Assembly (NCBI GenBank): GCA_021151625.1
Contig: JAGKWY010000048.1
Coordinates: 5,502 to 69,501 of the forward strand
Length of the DNA stretch: 64,000 nucleotides
Reading direction: 5' to 3'
Origin: Gammaproteobacteria bacterium
Lineage (GTDB): Bacteria > Pseudomonadota > Gammaproteobacteria > Pseudomonadales > Cellvibrionaceae
In this document: positions 16,048 through 26,427 of the stretch, piece after piece
Layout of the letters: each line of letters opens with the position of its first letter
How positions within the stretch are numbered: the stretch's first letter is position 1
The notes under the pieces: generated by a model
Told to the model about the DNA's origin: nothing
Database searches by the model: none
What the model saw: the letters and a program-made list of their open reading frames with translations, nothing else
Program-made: the position numbers and the translations under genes

Positions 16048-18243
16048 TTATTTTTTACCCAGGAAAGTTTCAAAGCGCTCAATTGGTATTGGCTGACTGG
16101 ATAAATATCCCTGATAGTAATCGCAACCGAAAGATTTCAGAATAGCTAATTGCTCCTCTTCCTCTACCCCTTCGGCTACCAATTCCATGTCCAGCAAACG
16201 CCCCATGGTAATAATGGTTTCAACCAGCACGCGGTCGTTGCGATCTTCGATAATATCGCGCACAAACCCCCGATCAATTTTCAGAGTGCTTACCGGCAAA
16301 CGCTTGAGATAACTGATTGATGAATAACCAGTACCAAAATCATCCAGCGAGAAACTAATTCCATGCCCACTGAGTGTAGTCATAGTGGCGATAGCATCAT
16401 CTACACGCTGGATCACAATGCCTTCAGTAATTTCCATATCCAGTGAGTCTTTCGGAATCTGGTATTTTTCCAATGTTGCAATCACATCATCCACAAACGC
16501 AACACGACGGAATTGGCGCGGGCTGATATTGATGCTCAAACGCATCCCCTCTTGCCACAAACCCGAAAGATGCCATTTCACCAGGGTTTTACAGGCGTCT
16601 TCCAATACCCATTGCCCTACTTCGATAATCATGCCGGAAGTTTCCAGAACCGGAATAAATTCTACTGGTGACACCATACCCTTGGTGGGATGATGCCAAC
16701 GCAACAGCGCCTCTGCGCCCACAACACGATTGGATTTAATATCAATTTTAGGCTGGTAATACAGCTGGAAATGCCCTTCCTCCAACGCACGATGCAGATC
16801 GCCTTCCATCGTTAATTGGCGACTGACTTTGTCTGCCATTTCTTCGTTAAAGAATTCGATTGAATCGCGGCCTTTCTCTTTCACCTGATACATAGCAGTA
16901 TCGGCATAGCGCAACAATTCATGCACTGAATTATTTTTATCCGGATAAACCACTACCCCAACGCTACAGGTCACACGCAATTCCATGCTGTCATACATAT
17001 ATGGCTGGGAAATAATGGAGCGGATTTTTTCGCTGATCTCACCTGCACGCAACGCGGCAGTTTCAATATTTTGGTCGAGCACGGTGAGCACAACGACGAA
17101 CTCATCGCCACTCAAGCGCGCAACCAGATCTTCTTCACGCACTGATTGCTGCAAGCGCGATGCAACCACTTCCAATACGCGGTCACCCACCGGATGCCCG
17201 AGCGAATCGTTAATGGTTTTAAATTGATCGAGATCGATAAAAAGCACAGCGCCGAAATAACCGTGACGCTCAGCGCGACGCAATTCGTGCTCCAGGCGCT
17301 CCACCAATTGCACGCGGTTAGGCAAACCAGTCAATGCATCGTGGTGAGCCATAAACTCCATTTTGGCTTGCGCGTTTTTACGCTCGGTAATATCTACCGA
17401 AACAATGAGGGCAACTTTTTCGTCATAGAATGCCAAGGGCATTATGTGAGTTTGCAAGAATAATTGCTTACCGGTAGCTGTGACGAAACGCTCTTCAACC
17501 ACATCCAGCTCTTCATTGCCGCGAATTACGCGATAATCGTTTTGCAGCATGGTATCTATATCGAAGACAGAGTTTTTCAGCAGCTGACGCACATGCAAAT
17601 TGCGCATCTGTTCTGGCGTGTACCCCAGTTCAGTAGCCAGTGCTTTGTTCGCAAATAAGTAATAACCGGCAATATTGCGCGCACCGATCATTACCGGCAG
17701 GTGATCAATAATCTGCCGCAAATGCTCTTCACTTTTACGCAAGGCCAATTCCACTGCACGACGTTTGGCGAGCGACAGCTCAACGACATCCAGCAATTGG
17801 TTGGAACTTGCAATTAACTGGGCCAATTCATCTTTGCGTTGCGCAGGCAATTGTGTCAGGCGATTAACACCGGGGGTATTATCGGTAATTTTGCTGGTGA
17901 GCCAGCGGGTTTTGACTTCCGGGCGAGTACTGCTGCCCTGAGCCAGGACATTGCCGGTATCGTCATAAATTACCACTTCATAAATAAAACCGTAGCGCAG
18001 TAAACCGTTTACAACCTCATAGGACAACTCATCATCCAAGGTAGAAACCGAGCGTACCGCCGGGGGAGTAGCGACTTTAACAACGCGATCAATTAATGAC
18101 TCCAACTCTTTTTCCTGATTGAGAAAATCGAGATAAAGCTGGACTGAGCTCAGTAAAAAGCTGAGAACGAACGCCAAAATAATGCCAATTTTGGCAAGCT
18201 GGAAAGAGATGCCATTAAAAAAGGATGGGGCTTTATCTCTCAT
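16048..18243 (-). CDS. Membrane GGDEF-EAL protein with PAS domain (c-di-GMP turnover)
   Basis: 731 residues: one membrane helix (about 15-36), a short extracytoplasmic part (37-120), a HAMP-like tail (125-155), PAS (about 170-290), GGDEF (about 295-460) and EAL (about 475-728). The GGDEF motif is SGDEF (378-382), an allowed active variant, with a product-inhibition RxxD five residues before it (369-372). The EAL domain keeps EALLRW (511), EITEG and DDFGTGYSS (634), so phosphodiesterase activity is expected. There is no second membrane helix: the sequence jumps from TSKITD to NTPGVNRL, where a helix and the first HAMP helix would normally be. An in-frame loss there would misplace the cytoplasmic domains. 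The start overlaps the ald stop by 4 bases. Confidence 0.88.
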   Translation of the reverse strand: MRDKAPSFFNGISFQLAKIGIILAFVLSFLLSSVQLYLDFLNQEKELESLIDRVVKVATPPAVRSVSTLDDELSYEVVNGLLRYGFIYEVVIYDDTGNVLAQGSSTRPEVKTRWLTSKITDNTPGVNRLTQLPAQRKDELAQLIASSNQLLDVVELSLAKRRAVELALRKSEEHLRQIIDHLPVMIGARNIAGYYLFANKALATELGYTPEQMRNLHVRQLLKNSVFDIDTMLQNDYRVIRGNEELDVVEERFVTATGKQLFLQTHIMPLAFYDEKVALIVSVDITERKNAQAKMEFMAHHDALTGLPNRVQLVERLEHELRRAERHGYFGAVLFIDLDQFKTINDSLGHPVGDRVLEVVASRLQQSVREEDLVARLSGDEFVVVLTVLDQNIETAALRAGEISEKIRSIISQPYMYDSMELRVTCSVGVVVYPDKNNSVHELLRYADTAMYQVKEKGRDSIEFFNEEMADKVSRQLTMEGDLHRALEEGHFQLYYQPKIDIKSNRVVGAEALLRWHHPTKGMVSPVEFIPVLETSGMIIEVGQWVLEDACKTLVKWHLSGLWQEGMRLSINISPRQFRRVAFVDDVIATLEKYQIPKDSLDMEITEGIVIQRVDDAIATMTTLSGHGISFSLDDFGTGYSSISYLKRLPVSTLKIDRGFVRDIIEDRNDRVLVETIITMGRLLDMELVAEGVEEEEQLAILKSFGCDYYQGYLSSQPIPIERFETFLGKK

Positions 18244-19256
18244 CGACCTAGGATTTCCGGGAGCTGGGTATAATTTTGGATACTGTTATTGGGGACAAAG
18301 GCAAGCGTTGCATTAGTCAGCCCCAAGGTTGCCGTGCGTCCAACAGCGCTGGGAATATTAGCTACGCAATAGTGGATAACGCCCTCTTCAACGTAAGTTG
18401 GCTGCTGATGAGTAGTCGCACGCGAGGTTTCAAAGCACCCCCCCTGATCAATGGCCACATCCACCAACACACTGCCGGGCTCCATGGTGCGAATTAGCGC
18501 GCAATCAATTAGTTTAGGAGCGCTGGCACCGGCATTTAACACACTACCAATAATTAAATCGGCAGATCGTGCGTATTCATTTACGCGCTCTTGTACTGCG
18601 TATTCGCAAATAACCCGACCGCGCCACAAGTCATCAAGGTGGCGCAGGCGCGCAATAGATTTATCCATCACCCTGACCTGCGCCCCTAAACCTACTGCCA
18701 TGGCGGCCGCATTGGCTCCGACTACTCCACCACCAAGAATCAAGACATTAGCTGGCGCAACACCAGGAATCCCGCCAAGCAATACACCCTTGCCACCTTG
18801 GGCCGCCTCCAGATGATGGGCTCCCGCCTGCACCGCCATGCGCCCGGCGATTTCTGACATGGGTGCCAATAGCGGTAATCGCCCCTGAGTATCGGTCAGG
18901 GTTTCATAAGCAATGCAGGTTGCGCCGGATGCAAGTAACGCATCCGTTAGCGAACGGCTCGCCGCCAAATGCAAATAGGTAAATAAACAGTGATGGGCAG
19001 TTAATAATCCGTATTCCTGCAGCTGCGGTTCTTTGACCTTAACAATCAACTCCGCTGCAGCATATAAATCGACAAGTGAATCGCAGTGATGTGCACCGGC
19101 ATGCTGGTACTGCGCATCGCTAAAACCAGCTGCAACACCCGCTCCATGCATTACATAAACCTCGTGCCCGGCTGCACGCAATTCAGCAACGCCCGCAGGT
19201 GTTAACGCGACGCGGTTTTCGCCGGTTTTAATTTCTTTGGGAATTCCAACACGCAT
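18240..19256 (-). CDS. ald: Alanine dehydrogenase, C-terminally short
   Basis: 338 residues; typical alanine dehydrogenases have about 370. The enzyme converts L-alanine to pyruvate with NAD. The start [20 protein letters not shown], the substrate residues in KVKEPQ and the Rossmann motif [12 protein letters not shown] are intact. [20 protein letters not shown] matches the family up to about residue 318. After LTNATL the sequence departs from the family, reading [12 protein letters not shown] before stopping inside the next gene, and the last 30-50 expected residues are missing. Truncation by deletion into the downstream gene is likely; activity is uncertain. It is not next to the Lrp regulator that often controls it. 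Confidence 0.88.
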   Translation of the reverse strand: MRVGIPKEIKTGENRVALTPAGVAELRAAGHEVYVMHGAGVAAGFSDAQYQHAGAHHCDSLVDLYAAAELIVKVKEPQLQEYGLLTAHHCLFTYLHLAASRSLTDALLASGATCIAYETLTDTQGRLPLLAPMSEIAGRMAVQAGAHHLEAAQGGKGVLLGGIPGVAPANVLILGGGVVGANAAAMAVGLGAQVRVMDKSIARLRHLDDLWRGRVICEYAVQERVNEYARSADLIIGSVLNAGASAPKLIDCALIRTMEPGSVLVDVAIDQGGCFETSRATTHQQPTYVEEGVIHYCVANIPSAVGRTATLGLTNATLAFVPNNSIQNYTQLPEILGR

Positions 19257-19596
19257 ATCGATATCCCATTTTTGCCTGCATCTTTAATCGAGTATAGCCA
19301 GTGTTTTTATATGTTTAATCTCTTAAAGCAATTAGTTTTCGCTAAAAATTGTTTATAACACTGTGTCAAATTGAACCATACTCAATTCAGGAGAAGATGG
19401 AATTTTAAAGCAATGCCCTGTCATTAATTGATAACAGTGTGTTTTATAAAAGTTGGCGCAACTTATGCTGGTACAGAGTTAACGAGTGTTTTTTTGACGC
19501 AACTCCAGCTGCAAAGTTTGCGGAACTTGTCGGTTATCAATGAGCAACTGACAAATCGGGCAGGCTTTTGACAAAAAATGGAGCAACGAGGTAGTT
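19257..19596. other. Gene-free gap between ald and the 19597 gene
   Basis: 340 bases with no plausible coding frame. On the minus strand a -10-like TATACT (19291-19296) could serve ald, without a good -35. On the plus strand a weak sigma-54-like site (19454-19468) and A/T-rich tracts precede the gene at 19597. No repeat or RNA gene was recognised. Confidence 0.5.
19454..19468 (+). promoter_or_regulatory. Weak sigma-54-like site upstream of the 19597 gene
   Basis: TGGCGC-AACTT-ATGC has the invariant GG and GC dinucleotides at the right spacing but two mismatches to the consensus. It is 128 bases before the start codon. It may be fortuitous; it is listed because other sigma-54 sites in the window serve motility genes. 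Confidence 0.3.
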
Positions 19597-20103
19597 ATGA
19601 GCATTTATGTAAGTGATTTGCGCGAACAGATTATTAAACCCTGCCTGGAAGCACTGGGCGATTTCTCCGACAGCAACGCAGATTTGCTACTGGGAACTGC
19701 CACACAGGAATCGCTGTTAAGTGAGCAACATTATTGTGCGGAGCGACAGGGGTTGGGCATTTACCGGATTACCGCAGAAAAGCATCGCGAAATCTGGGAT
19801 AAATACCTGATCCAGTTTCCAGACTTGGCATCCATGGTGCGCGGCTTTGCAAGCCAGCAGCAATTCCTTAAAAACCCCCACCAGGAATTAATCAGCAATT
19901 GGGCTTATGCAACTGCCGTTGCCTGGATGATTTATAAATCCAGCAACATTGAGACTGGTAAATCTATGGATGGAAACGGATTAGCGCAACTCTGGGCCAG
20001 GTGCTTTGAAAATGGCACAGGCTGCGCACGTAATGCGGAAGAATTTATGGCAACTTATCGTTCAACCATGATGGCAGTAGACAACCATAAACTAGTTGCC
20101 TGA
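19597..20103 (+). CDS. Conserved hypothetical protein, possibly lysozyme-like
   Basis: 168 residues, no signal peptide or membrane helix. I do not recognise a named family with certainty. The pattern LLLGTATQESLL followed by GLGIYRITAEKHREIWDKYL resembles small phage-type proteins with a lysozyme-like fold, where the Glu after the TA..ES pattern would be catalytic; this is a memory-based resemblance, not a proof. Two Cys near the C-terminus flank NGTGC. The start has a GAGG ribosome site. The gene is convergent with ttcA (12 bases between stops), has no phage neighbours and may be under a weak sigma-54-like site. Confidence 0.6.
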   Translation: MSIYVSDLREQIIKPCLEALGDFSDSNADLLLGTATQESLLSEQHYCAERQGLGIYRITAEKHREIWDKYLIQFPDLASMVRGFASQQQFLKNPHQELISNWAYATAVAWMIYKSSNIETGKSMDGNGLAQLWARCFENGTGCARNAEEFMATYRSTMMAVDNHKLVA

Positions 20104-20115
20104 AACGCGCTGGAA

Positions 20116-21015
20116 TTATTGAATATCCAGCACATCCATAAATTGCACGCCTTCATCGCGGCGCATCGCCTGGGGTGCAATGCCACACGAATCATCGCCC
20201 TCTGGCTCACTAATCTGCTGCGATTCCAGATTCAGAAAATCAAATAATTTCACATCCGCCAATTGCGATGGCTGTACATTGCGAATTGCAGAAAAAATTG
20301 TTTCTGTGCGGCCGGGATACTGACGCTCCCACATGTGCAACATGTCTTTTACAACCTGCCGCTGTAAATTTTCCTGAGAGCCGCACAAATTACATGGAAT
20401 AATTGGGAAACCTTTCAACTCTGCAAAATGGGCGATATCTTCTTCCGCGCAGTAAGCCAGCGGGCGGATCACGATATTGCGCTTATCATCGGATAAGAGC
20501 TTGGGCGGCATGGCTTTGATCTTGCCGCCATAAAACATATTCAAAAACAGGGTTTCAATAATATCGTCACGGTGATGACCCAATGCAATTTTGGTCGCAC
20601 CTATCTCGTCAGCAAATCCGTAGAGCGTACCGCGACGCAAGCGCGAGCAAAGCCCGCAAGTGGTTTTTCCTTCCGGCACTACTTCTTTTACGATGCTGTA
20701 AGTATCGCGCTCAATAATATGGAATGGTACGCCCAGCTCAGTGAGGTACTGAGGGAGAACGTGTTCGGGAAAGCCTGGTTGCTTCTGATCCATATTGACC
20801 GCCACCAGCTCAAACGAAATGGGGGCAGTTTTTTGCAGGCTCAACAGAATATCCAGCATGGTGTAGGAATCCTTACCCCCGGACAGGCAAACCATCACCT
20901 TATCGCCCTCTTCAATCATGCCGTAATCGACAATTGCAGAACCGGTCAAGCGGCGCAGGCGCTTCTGCAATTTATTGAATTCAAGACGGTCTTTACGTTC
21001 GTTTAATTCTTTCAT
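20116..21015 (-). CDS. ttcA: TtcA, tRNA 2-thiocytidine synthase
   Basis: 299 residues from the ATG at 21015 ([20 protein letters not shown]). TtcA thiolates C32 of certain tRNAs with ATP and a [4Fe-4S] cluster. The PP-loop [10 protein letters not shown] and the two CxxC pairs ([11 protein letters not shown] and PCNLCGSQ) that bind the cluster are present. A TTG further upstream would extend the frame by 13 residues; neither start has a clear ribosome site, and 21015 is chosen because the family begins there. It is convergent with the hypothetical gene at 19597. Confidence 0.93.
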   Translation of the reverse strand: MKELNERKDRLEFNKLQKRLRRLTGSAIVDYGMIEEGDKVMVCLSGGKDSYTMLDILLSLQKTAPISFELVAVNMDQKQPGFPEHVLPQYLTELGVPFHIIERDTYSIVKEVVPEGKTTCGLCSRLRRGTLYGFADEIGATKIALGHHRDDIIETLFLNMFYGGKIKAMPPKLLSDDKRNIVIRPLAYCAEEDIAHFAELKGFPIIPCNLCGSQENLQRQVVKDMLHMWERQYPGRTETIFSAIRNVQPSQLADVKLFDFLNLESQQISEPEGDDSCGIAPQAMRRDEGVQFMDVLDIQ

Positions 21016-21245
21016 GGGGTAAGGCTCATTTTTGAAGGCACAACCGCGCGGCAAACCGGCGAGGCGCGCATTGTACGGACTTTACCCGCAAGTGGAAATC
21101 AATCCCGCCACGCGGCAATCACTTGCCGGTCTATACTGGAGCAACTGAACAAAATAAAAGCGAATTCGTCTCACGCCGGCGGCAAGGGTGGTCGTCTGCT
21201 ACAGATTCCAGCCACAAACTTCTGATTTCCAGCAAAAAAACTCTC

Positions 21246-21260
21246 TGGCACAGGGCTTGC
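21246..21260 (+). promoter_or_regulatory. sigma-54 promoter upstream of the PilZ gene
   Basis: TGGCAC-AGGGC-TTGC, followed by T, is a perfect RpoN consensus site 66 bases before the PilZ gene start. It is nearly the same as the flgB promoter, including the AGGG spacer start. This places the PilZ protein in the same regulon as the flagellar genes. Confidence 0.9.
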
Positions 21261-21325
21261 TCTACCCCATTTAAGCCCCCTGAAATAGCTGCCCAGGGGA
21301 GAATAATTGCCGCGAGGAGGTTGTA

Positions 21326-22165
21326 ATGTCGTTGTTCGATAAATTCTTTAAAAAAACTGGGCGTAATTCCAGTGAAAAGAAAATCTCGCCTGCTGCTGGT
21401 TCAATCAGTGGCGAAGTGGGGTTATCGGCCGACATTCAGGTTCCGGACCAGTACCTCCCCCTGTGGGAATTACAAAAAACACGGCAGCTGCTGGAAATAA
21501 AAATTGGCTCTGCCAGTCGCGTTTACCAGAGCATGATCCTCGCGATTGATATAGACCGAGGCCTATTGTGGCTGGATGACCTTTTTCCACAGCAATTGAT
21601 TCTGGATGCCGGTGACGACATTACCCTGCGTCATCATCGCAATGGCGAACAGCTAGTAGTTCGCGCACCTGTTGTGGCCCTGGGTTCAAACTATGGCGCG
21701 GTAGGCTTTGCGATTGAACTGCCGGAATTTGCCGTTTACACCCCAAGACGAAGCGCTCCGCGCTATGCAATCGGCCATCAATCACCTTTAAGTGTAAAGA
21801 TCCGTACCCTTGGACAGGAGCCCTGTTTTGGCACTTTGCAGGATATTTCCAGCGGTGGTTTGCGCTTGATCGTTGCCGGCAACCTGCTCCCGTTTTTACG
21901 CCACGGTGCCCACCTGCCACTTTGCGAAGTTAACCTGACCGATGATTTGCAGATTCGCTGTAAGGCGCGTATCTGTGCCTTTCGCATGGGACGCAGCCCC
22001 TATCGTCACACCCAAATCAGTATTGAGTTTTTGGACCTGGAGGAGGATAAGCGCGCGGCGCTGACCCGATTTCTGTTCGAGTCCCAATTTCGAAATACCA
22101 GCGAACCGGAATTTTCGCGCCCAAGCCGAGCACAGCAAGCAACTGAACGATTCGCTGCCGCCTGA
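21326..22165 (+). CDS. PilZ-domain c-di-GMP receptor, YcgR-like flagellar brake
   Basis: 279 residues. Residues of about 45-135 form a YcgR-type N-terminal domain and residues 138-245 a PilZ domain with both c-di-GMP motifs: RxxxR (R142 to R146) and DISSGG (from D173). YcgR-like proteins bind c-di-GMP and act on the flagellar motor to slow swimming. The first 30 residues are Lys/Ser-rich and probably flexible. The perfect sigma-54 promoter at 21246-21260 and a GAGG ribosome site support a role in motility. Function as a brake is inferred from domains and promoter; there is no experimental link. Confidence 0.85.
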   Translation: MSLFDKFFKKTGRNSSEKKISPAAGSISGEVGLSADIQVPDQYLPLWELQKTRQLLEIKIGSASRVYQSMILAIDIDRGLLWLDDLFPQQLILDAGDDITLRHHRNGEQLVVRAPVVALGSNYGAVGFAIELPEFAVYTPRRSAPRYAIGHQSPLSVKIRTLGQEPCFGTLQDISSGGLRLIVAGNLLPFLRHGAHLPLCEVNLTDDLQIRCKARICAFRMGRSPYRHTQISIEFLDLEEDKRAALTRFLFESQFRNTSEPEFSRPSRAQQATERFAAA

Positions 22166-22269
22166 TAAACAGTAGAAAAATCAGGTAATTACTAGAGTTT
22201 TCTCGATTTTGGTCTAGCCTTCAAAGACTAGACTTATCGCTTTGCTTTTTTGAAAAACAGGATCTATCT

Positions 22270-23841
22270 ATGCGCAACAATGGCCATGTTACCGGACGCG
22301 AAGTTCATTTGAATACCAAAGATGAAATTGTCTCTTCCTCCAACCTGCGCGGTGATATCGAATTCTGTAACGCCACTTTCAGCCGTATTTCCGGTTATAG
22401 CCATGATGAATTAATCGGGCAGCCCCATAATATTTTGCGTCACCCGCAAATGCCAGCCGCGGCCTTTGGCATGCTATGGACAGCCTTAAAAAGCGGTAAC
22501 CCCTGGATGGGGATTGTGAAAAACCGCTGCAAAAATGGCGATCACTATTGGGTAGATGCCTATATCACCCCCCTGCGCCAGAACGGGCAAATTTATGGCT
22601 ATGAATCCGTACGTGTAAAAGCTGATCCAGCAGTTGTTCGCCGCGCCGAGGCGGTTTATGCACGACTGAACCAAGGCAAGCCGGCCTACTCTGCATCTGA
22701 AAAGATATGGAACAACTTTGGCAGCAGCGCACTTATTGCCCTGTCCAGCCTGATTTTACTGATCATAGCTACGGCAGTGTCCGGTGCGATAACAACGAGT
22801 GGGATAGTTAGTTCGGTCATTATCGCTCTGGTAGTGGGAGTAGTTGCGCAGCTGTTACAGCAAAGTCGCATCGCCCCGGCTTTACAAGACGCCAGAGCCG
22901 TTATTCATGATCCACTCGCGGCCTATATTTACACTGGTCGCTGCGATGCACTAGGTGAAATTACCCTTGCCCAGCACGCGATAGAATCCCGTTTGCGCAC
23001 TGCCCTTGGTCGCTTTGGTGAGTCTTCCCGCGAGCTGCAACACAAGGCAGAAGCCGCGCACAACCAAGCCCGTAAAACCTATGAAGGTATGACCGCACAG
23101 CAGCAAGAGACCGCGGGTGTAGCCAGTGCCATGCAACAAATGGCGCAGGCAGTGCAGGAAGTTGCCAGCGGCGCAAACCAGACTTCCATAGCAACAGGCA
23201 CCGCAATAAATGAGGTGAACAAAGGCAATGATGTTATTGAAGGCGCACGCCGGTCTATCGATGACTTATCAAAAACCGTCAGTAACCTCGGTAATGTGCT
23301 CAACAAATTGAGCGAAGACAGCAGCAGAATCGCCAGTGTGGTGGATGTGATTCGCGGTATTGCCGAACAGACCAATTTGTTGGCTCTAAATGCGGCCATC
23401 GAAGCTGCACGCGCCGGCGAACAAGGTCGCGGTTTTGCAGTAGTCGCGGATGAAGTTCGCTCACTGGCACAACGCACCCAGGAATCTACCGGTGATATCC
23501 AACAAATTATTGCCGCATTGGGAAAGGCCACCGAAGACGCTAGCGCCAATATGAAAAATTGCCTGGAACTGGCCGACCGCAGCGTTAACGAAATGGGCAA
23601 TGTTAATGCAGCACTCACTTCCATTTCCGATTCGGTTAATGCGATTGATCAAATGTCTCACCAAATTGCGGCGGCGGCGGAGGAACAATCCTCTATGGCG
23701 ATGGAAATTGAACGCAACACATTATCAATCGCCAGTATTTCCAACCAAACCCAACAAGAAATAGGCGTGGCAGACGAATTAAACGGTGAAATGGAAAAGC
23801 TATCGCAAAAACAATTGGATTTGATCGTCAGATTTAATTAA
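22270..23841 (+). CDS. aer: Aer-like chemoreceptor (PAS plus methyl-accepting domain)
   Basis: 523 residues. An N-terminal PAS domain (about 20-125; [36 protein letters not shown]) of the FAD-binding Aer type is followed by a hydrophobic hairpin (about 150-195), a HAMP-like linker and a signalling domain. The receptor tip ([20 protein letters not shown]) is intact. Such receptors sense redox or oxygen from the cytoplasmic side and steer aerotaxis through CheA/CheW. There is no periplasmic domain. It lies 104 bases after the PilZ gene and probably has its own promoter, though no FliA site was seen. Confidence 0.9.
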   Translation: MRNNGHVTGREVHLNTKDEIVSSSNLRGDIEFCNATFSRISGYSHDELIGQPHNILRHPQMPAAAFGMLWTALKSGNPWMGIVKNRCKNGDHYWVDAYITPLRQNGQIYGYESVRVKADPAVVRRAEAVYARLNQGKPAYSASEKIWNNFGSSALIALSSLILLIIATAVSGAITTSGIVSSVIIALVVGVVAQLLQQSRIAPALQDARAVIHDPLAAYIYTGRCDALGEITLAQHAIESRLRTALGRFGESSRELQHKAEAAHNQARKTYEGMTAQQQETAGVASAMQQMAQAVQEVASGANQTSIATGTAINEVNKGNDVIEGARRSIDDLSKTVSNLGNVLNKLSEDSSRIASVVDVIRGIAEQTNLLALNAAIEAARAGEQGRGFAVVADEVRSLAQRTQESTGDIQQIIAALGKATEDASANMKNCLELADRSVNEMGNVNAALTSISDSVNAIDQMSHQIAAAAEEQSSMAMEIERNTLSIASISNQTQQEIGVADELNGEMEKLSQKQLDLIVRFN

Positions 23842-23941
23842 TCGCCCGCGAATTAACGTCACTTATTCTGGTCTTTCAGATAAATGGCGTTAAGCTTAGT
23901 GATGTTATGATGAAATCTGTATGAACATTGCCGGAACCACC

Positions 23942-25246
23942 ATGATTTATAATCAGGAAATTGCCCATCACGATTTATTACGCTTGGACCGTGCCCATGT
24001 ATGGCACCCCTATACCGATTTTAATCAACCGGGTTTAATTACTCCGGTAAGCCATGCACAGGGGGTCGAGTTGCATCTGGCTGACGGCCGGGTCTTGATT
24101 GATGGTATGTCTTCCTGGTGGAGTACCCTGCACGGTTACAATCACCCTGCGCTGAATCAGGCAGTCATTGATCAATTAGGTAAAATGGCGCATGTGATGT
24201 TTGCGGGTATTACCCACGAACCCGCCGTAAAACTCGCCAGCACTCTCGCCAAAATTACCCCTGCTGGATTAAACAAGGTTTTCTTTTCTGACTCTGGCTC
24301 AGTAGCGGTTGAAATTGCCCTAAAGATGGCGATTCAATACTGGCATGCGCAAGGCCAACCCCAACGCACGACATTCCTCACTCTCAAACGCGGTTATCAC
24401 GGCGATACTTTCGGGGCTATGTCTGTGTGCGACCCTCACTCGGGGATGCATCACCTATTTCATCACTCGCTCTCGCACCATTTATTTGCCGATGCTCCCG
24501 CGTGTAAATTTGATGAGCCCTTTCAAGAATCCCATATTGGAAAATTTGCACAACTGATCCAGCAGCATCGCCAAAAAATTGCGGCCGTCATTGTCGAACC
24601 CATTGTGCAAGGTGCTGGCGGCATGCGTTTTTATTCGCCGGATTATTTACGCCGTGTACGCGAACTCTGTGACAAGCACGAGATTTTATTGATTGTGGAT
24701 GAGGTCGCCACAGGCTTTGGTCGCACCGGAAAATTATTTGCTTGTGAATACGCCGGTATTAGCCCGGATATTATGTGCCTGGGTAAGGCAATGAGTGCTG
24801 GATACATTACGCTCGCCGCAACCCTCTGTAACGATAAAGTCAGCACTGGTATCAGTAGTGGCGAAAACCCGGCATTTATGCACGGCCCGACCTATATGGC
24901 TAATCCACTTGCCTGTGCTGTCGCTAATGCCAGCATCGATTTGCTGCTTAACTCCAATTGGCAGGAAAAAGTGGCAGCAATCAGCCAACAATTACGTGAA
25001 GAACTTGCGCCCTGTAAAGAGTTTTCTTTCGTTACTGACGTGCGAGTATTAGGCGCAATTGGAGTAGTTGAGCTGGCGGACGATATAGATACCAGCAAAC
25101 TATTGCCGCTGTTTGTTGAGCACGGAGTTTGGATTCGTCCGTTTGGAAAAATTGTCTATTTAATGCCGCCATTTATTATCAGTAGTGAACAATTAAGTCG
25201 CTTGACTTCTGCGGTATTAAAAGTGGTCGCACTGCAAGCAACATAA
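23942..25246 (+). CDS. bioA: BioA, 7,8-diaminopelargonate aminotransferase
   Basis: 434 residues from the ATG at 23942; an ATG at 23921 would add seven residues. BioA transfers the amino group of S-adenosylmethionine to 7-keto-8-aminopelargonate in biotin synthesis, with PLP. The motifs HVWHPYTDF, MSSWWSTLHGYNHP, VIVEPIVQGAGGM, DEVATGFGRTGKLFACE and the PLP lysine in LGKAMSAGY are all present. No other bio gene is nearby. It is convergent with trpS, the two sharing a strong terminator at 25261-25296. Confidence 0.95.
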   Translation: MIYNQEIAHHDLLRLDRAHVWHPYTDFNQPGLITPVSHAQGVELHLADGRVLIDGMSSWWSTLHGYNHPALNQAVIDQLGKMAHVMFAGITHEPAVKLASTLAKITPAGLNKVFFSDSGSVAVEIALKMAIQYWHAQGQPQRTTFLTLKRGYHGDTFGAMSVCDPHSGMHHLFHHSLSHHLFADAPACKFDEPFQESHIGKFAQLIQQHRQKIAAVIVEPIVQGAGGMRFYSPDYLRRVRELCDKHEILLIVDEVATGFGRTGKLFACEYAGISPDIMCLGKAMSAGYITLAATLCNDKVSTGISSGENPAFMHGPTYMANPLACAVANASIDLLLNSNWQEKVAAISQQLREELAPCKEFSFVTDVRVLGAIGVVELADDIDTSKLLPLFVEHGVWIRPFGKIVYLMPPFIISSEQLSRLTSAVLKVVALQAT

Positions 25247-25260
25247 AGTTCTTTACTGAA

Positions 25261-25296
25261 AAAAATAAACCCCGCAATTGCGGGGTTTATTTTTTT
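25261..25296. terminator. Bidirectional terminator between bioA and trpS
   Basis: A 15-bp stem, including ACCCCGC and GCGGGGT, closes on an AATT loop. An A-tract precedes it and a T-tract follows, so it works for both convergent genes. Confidence 0.93.
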
Positions 25297-25307
25297 GCTG
25301 AACTTAG

Positions 25308-26318
25308 TTATTTGATTTTGCGAATTCCTACAGCTTCGCGCACTTTTTCCAAGAGTGGCTTGCTGTAAGCGCGTGCTTTCTCTGCACCCTGCTGCAAAAC
25401 TTCTTCAATATGAGCAGGATTAGCCAGTAAGGTTTCATACTTATCGCGTGCTTCAGCAAGCTGACCGTTAATCAATTCAAACAGTTGTTTTTTAGCCTCA
25501 CCCCAGGCAATACCCGCGGCAAATTGTTCACGCATATACGCAGTTTGCTCCGGTGTCGCAAAGGCTTGCCAGATTTGAAATACCGGTGATGTATCTGGAT
25601 CTTTAGGCTCGCCCGGTTCCAATAAGTTGGTGAGAATTTTATTAATCGATTTCTTTAATTGTTTTTCGGGCAAAAATAACGGAATAGTATTGCCGTAACT
25701 TTTACTCATCTTACGACCATCCAACCCCTGCAACACCGCCGCCACATTATCATCCACCACCGCTTCCGGCAGTACGAAATGCTCACCGTAGTGATGGTTG
25801 AAACGCGCTGCAATATCACGGGCCATTTCAATATGCTGGATTTGATCGCGCCCTACCGGAACCTTGTGCGCATTGAACATTAAAATGTCTGCCGCCATCA
25901 GAACAGGGTAAGAATACAACCCCATGGTGATTGCATAATCCGGATCTTCACCGGCTTCCAGGTTGGCGTCGACAGAGGCCTTGTAAGCATGCGCGCGGTT
26001 CATCAACCCCTTGGCCGCATTACAGGTTAACACCCAGCACAATTCCGGAATTTCCGGCACATCCGACTGGCGATAAAAAATCGCATTATCAGTATCCAAA
26101 CCCAGTGCCAACCAGGTAGCGGCAATTTCACGGGTGGATTGATGAACCAGATCTGGCTCCTGGCATTTGATCAGTGCGTGAAAATCCGCTAGAAAATAAA
26201 ACGATTGCACGTCCGCCTTCTGACTGGCTTGAATTGCCGGGCGAATAGCGCCGACGTAGTTGCCCAAATGCGGAGTGCCGGTAGTGGTAATTCCGGTTAA
26301 AACACGTTGTTTATTCAT
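25308..26318 (-). CDS. trpS: TrpS, tryptophanyl-tRNA synthetase
   Basis: 336 residues from the ATG at 26318 ([20 protein letters not shown]); a TTG eight codons upstream is unlikely, and the chosen ATG has AGGG before it. The class I signatures are PHLGN (HIGH-like, about residues 16-20) and KMSKS. Length and motifs match the usual bacterial TrpS. It charges tRNA-Trp with ATP. The gene stands alone, ending at the shared terminator with bioA. Confidence 0.96.
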   Translation of the reverse strand: MNKQRVLTGITTTGTPHLGNYVGAIRPAIQASQKADVQSFYFLADFHALIKCQEPDLVHQSTREIAATWLALGLDTDNAIFYRQSDVPEIPELCWVLTCNAAKGLMNRAHAYKASVDANLEAGEDPDYAITMGLYSYPVLMAADILMFNAHKVPVGRDQIQHIEMARDIAARFNHHYGEHFVLPEAVVDDNVAAVLQGLDGRKMSKSYGNTIPLFLPEKQLKKSINKILTNLLEPGEPKDPDTSPVFQIWQAFATPEQTAYMREQFAAGIAWGEAKKQLFELINGQLAEARDKYETLLANPAHIEEVLQQGAEKARAYSKPLLEKVREAVGIRKIK

Positions 26319-26427
26319 GGTGCCCTGTCTGTTATTAATCAATAGGGGTCAAAAATTCAGGGCGTCATCATACAGGTAAGCCACAGGAATTTGCAGCTCA
26401 CCTGATGTTGCGGAACAGAAGGGAAAT

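Noticed and set aside
22160..22269. FliA promoter before the Aer-like receptor
   Set aside because: A TAGAGTTT-like stretch exists, but no GCCGATAA-type -10 follows at the right distance; the CTAG-based inverted repeat there is only six bases per arm.
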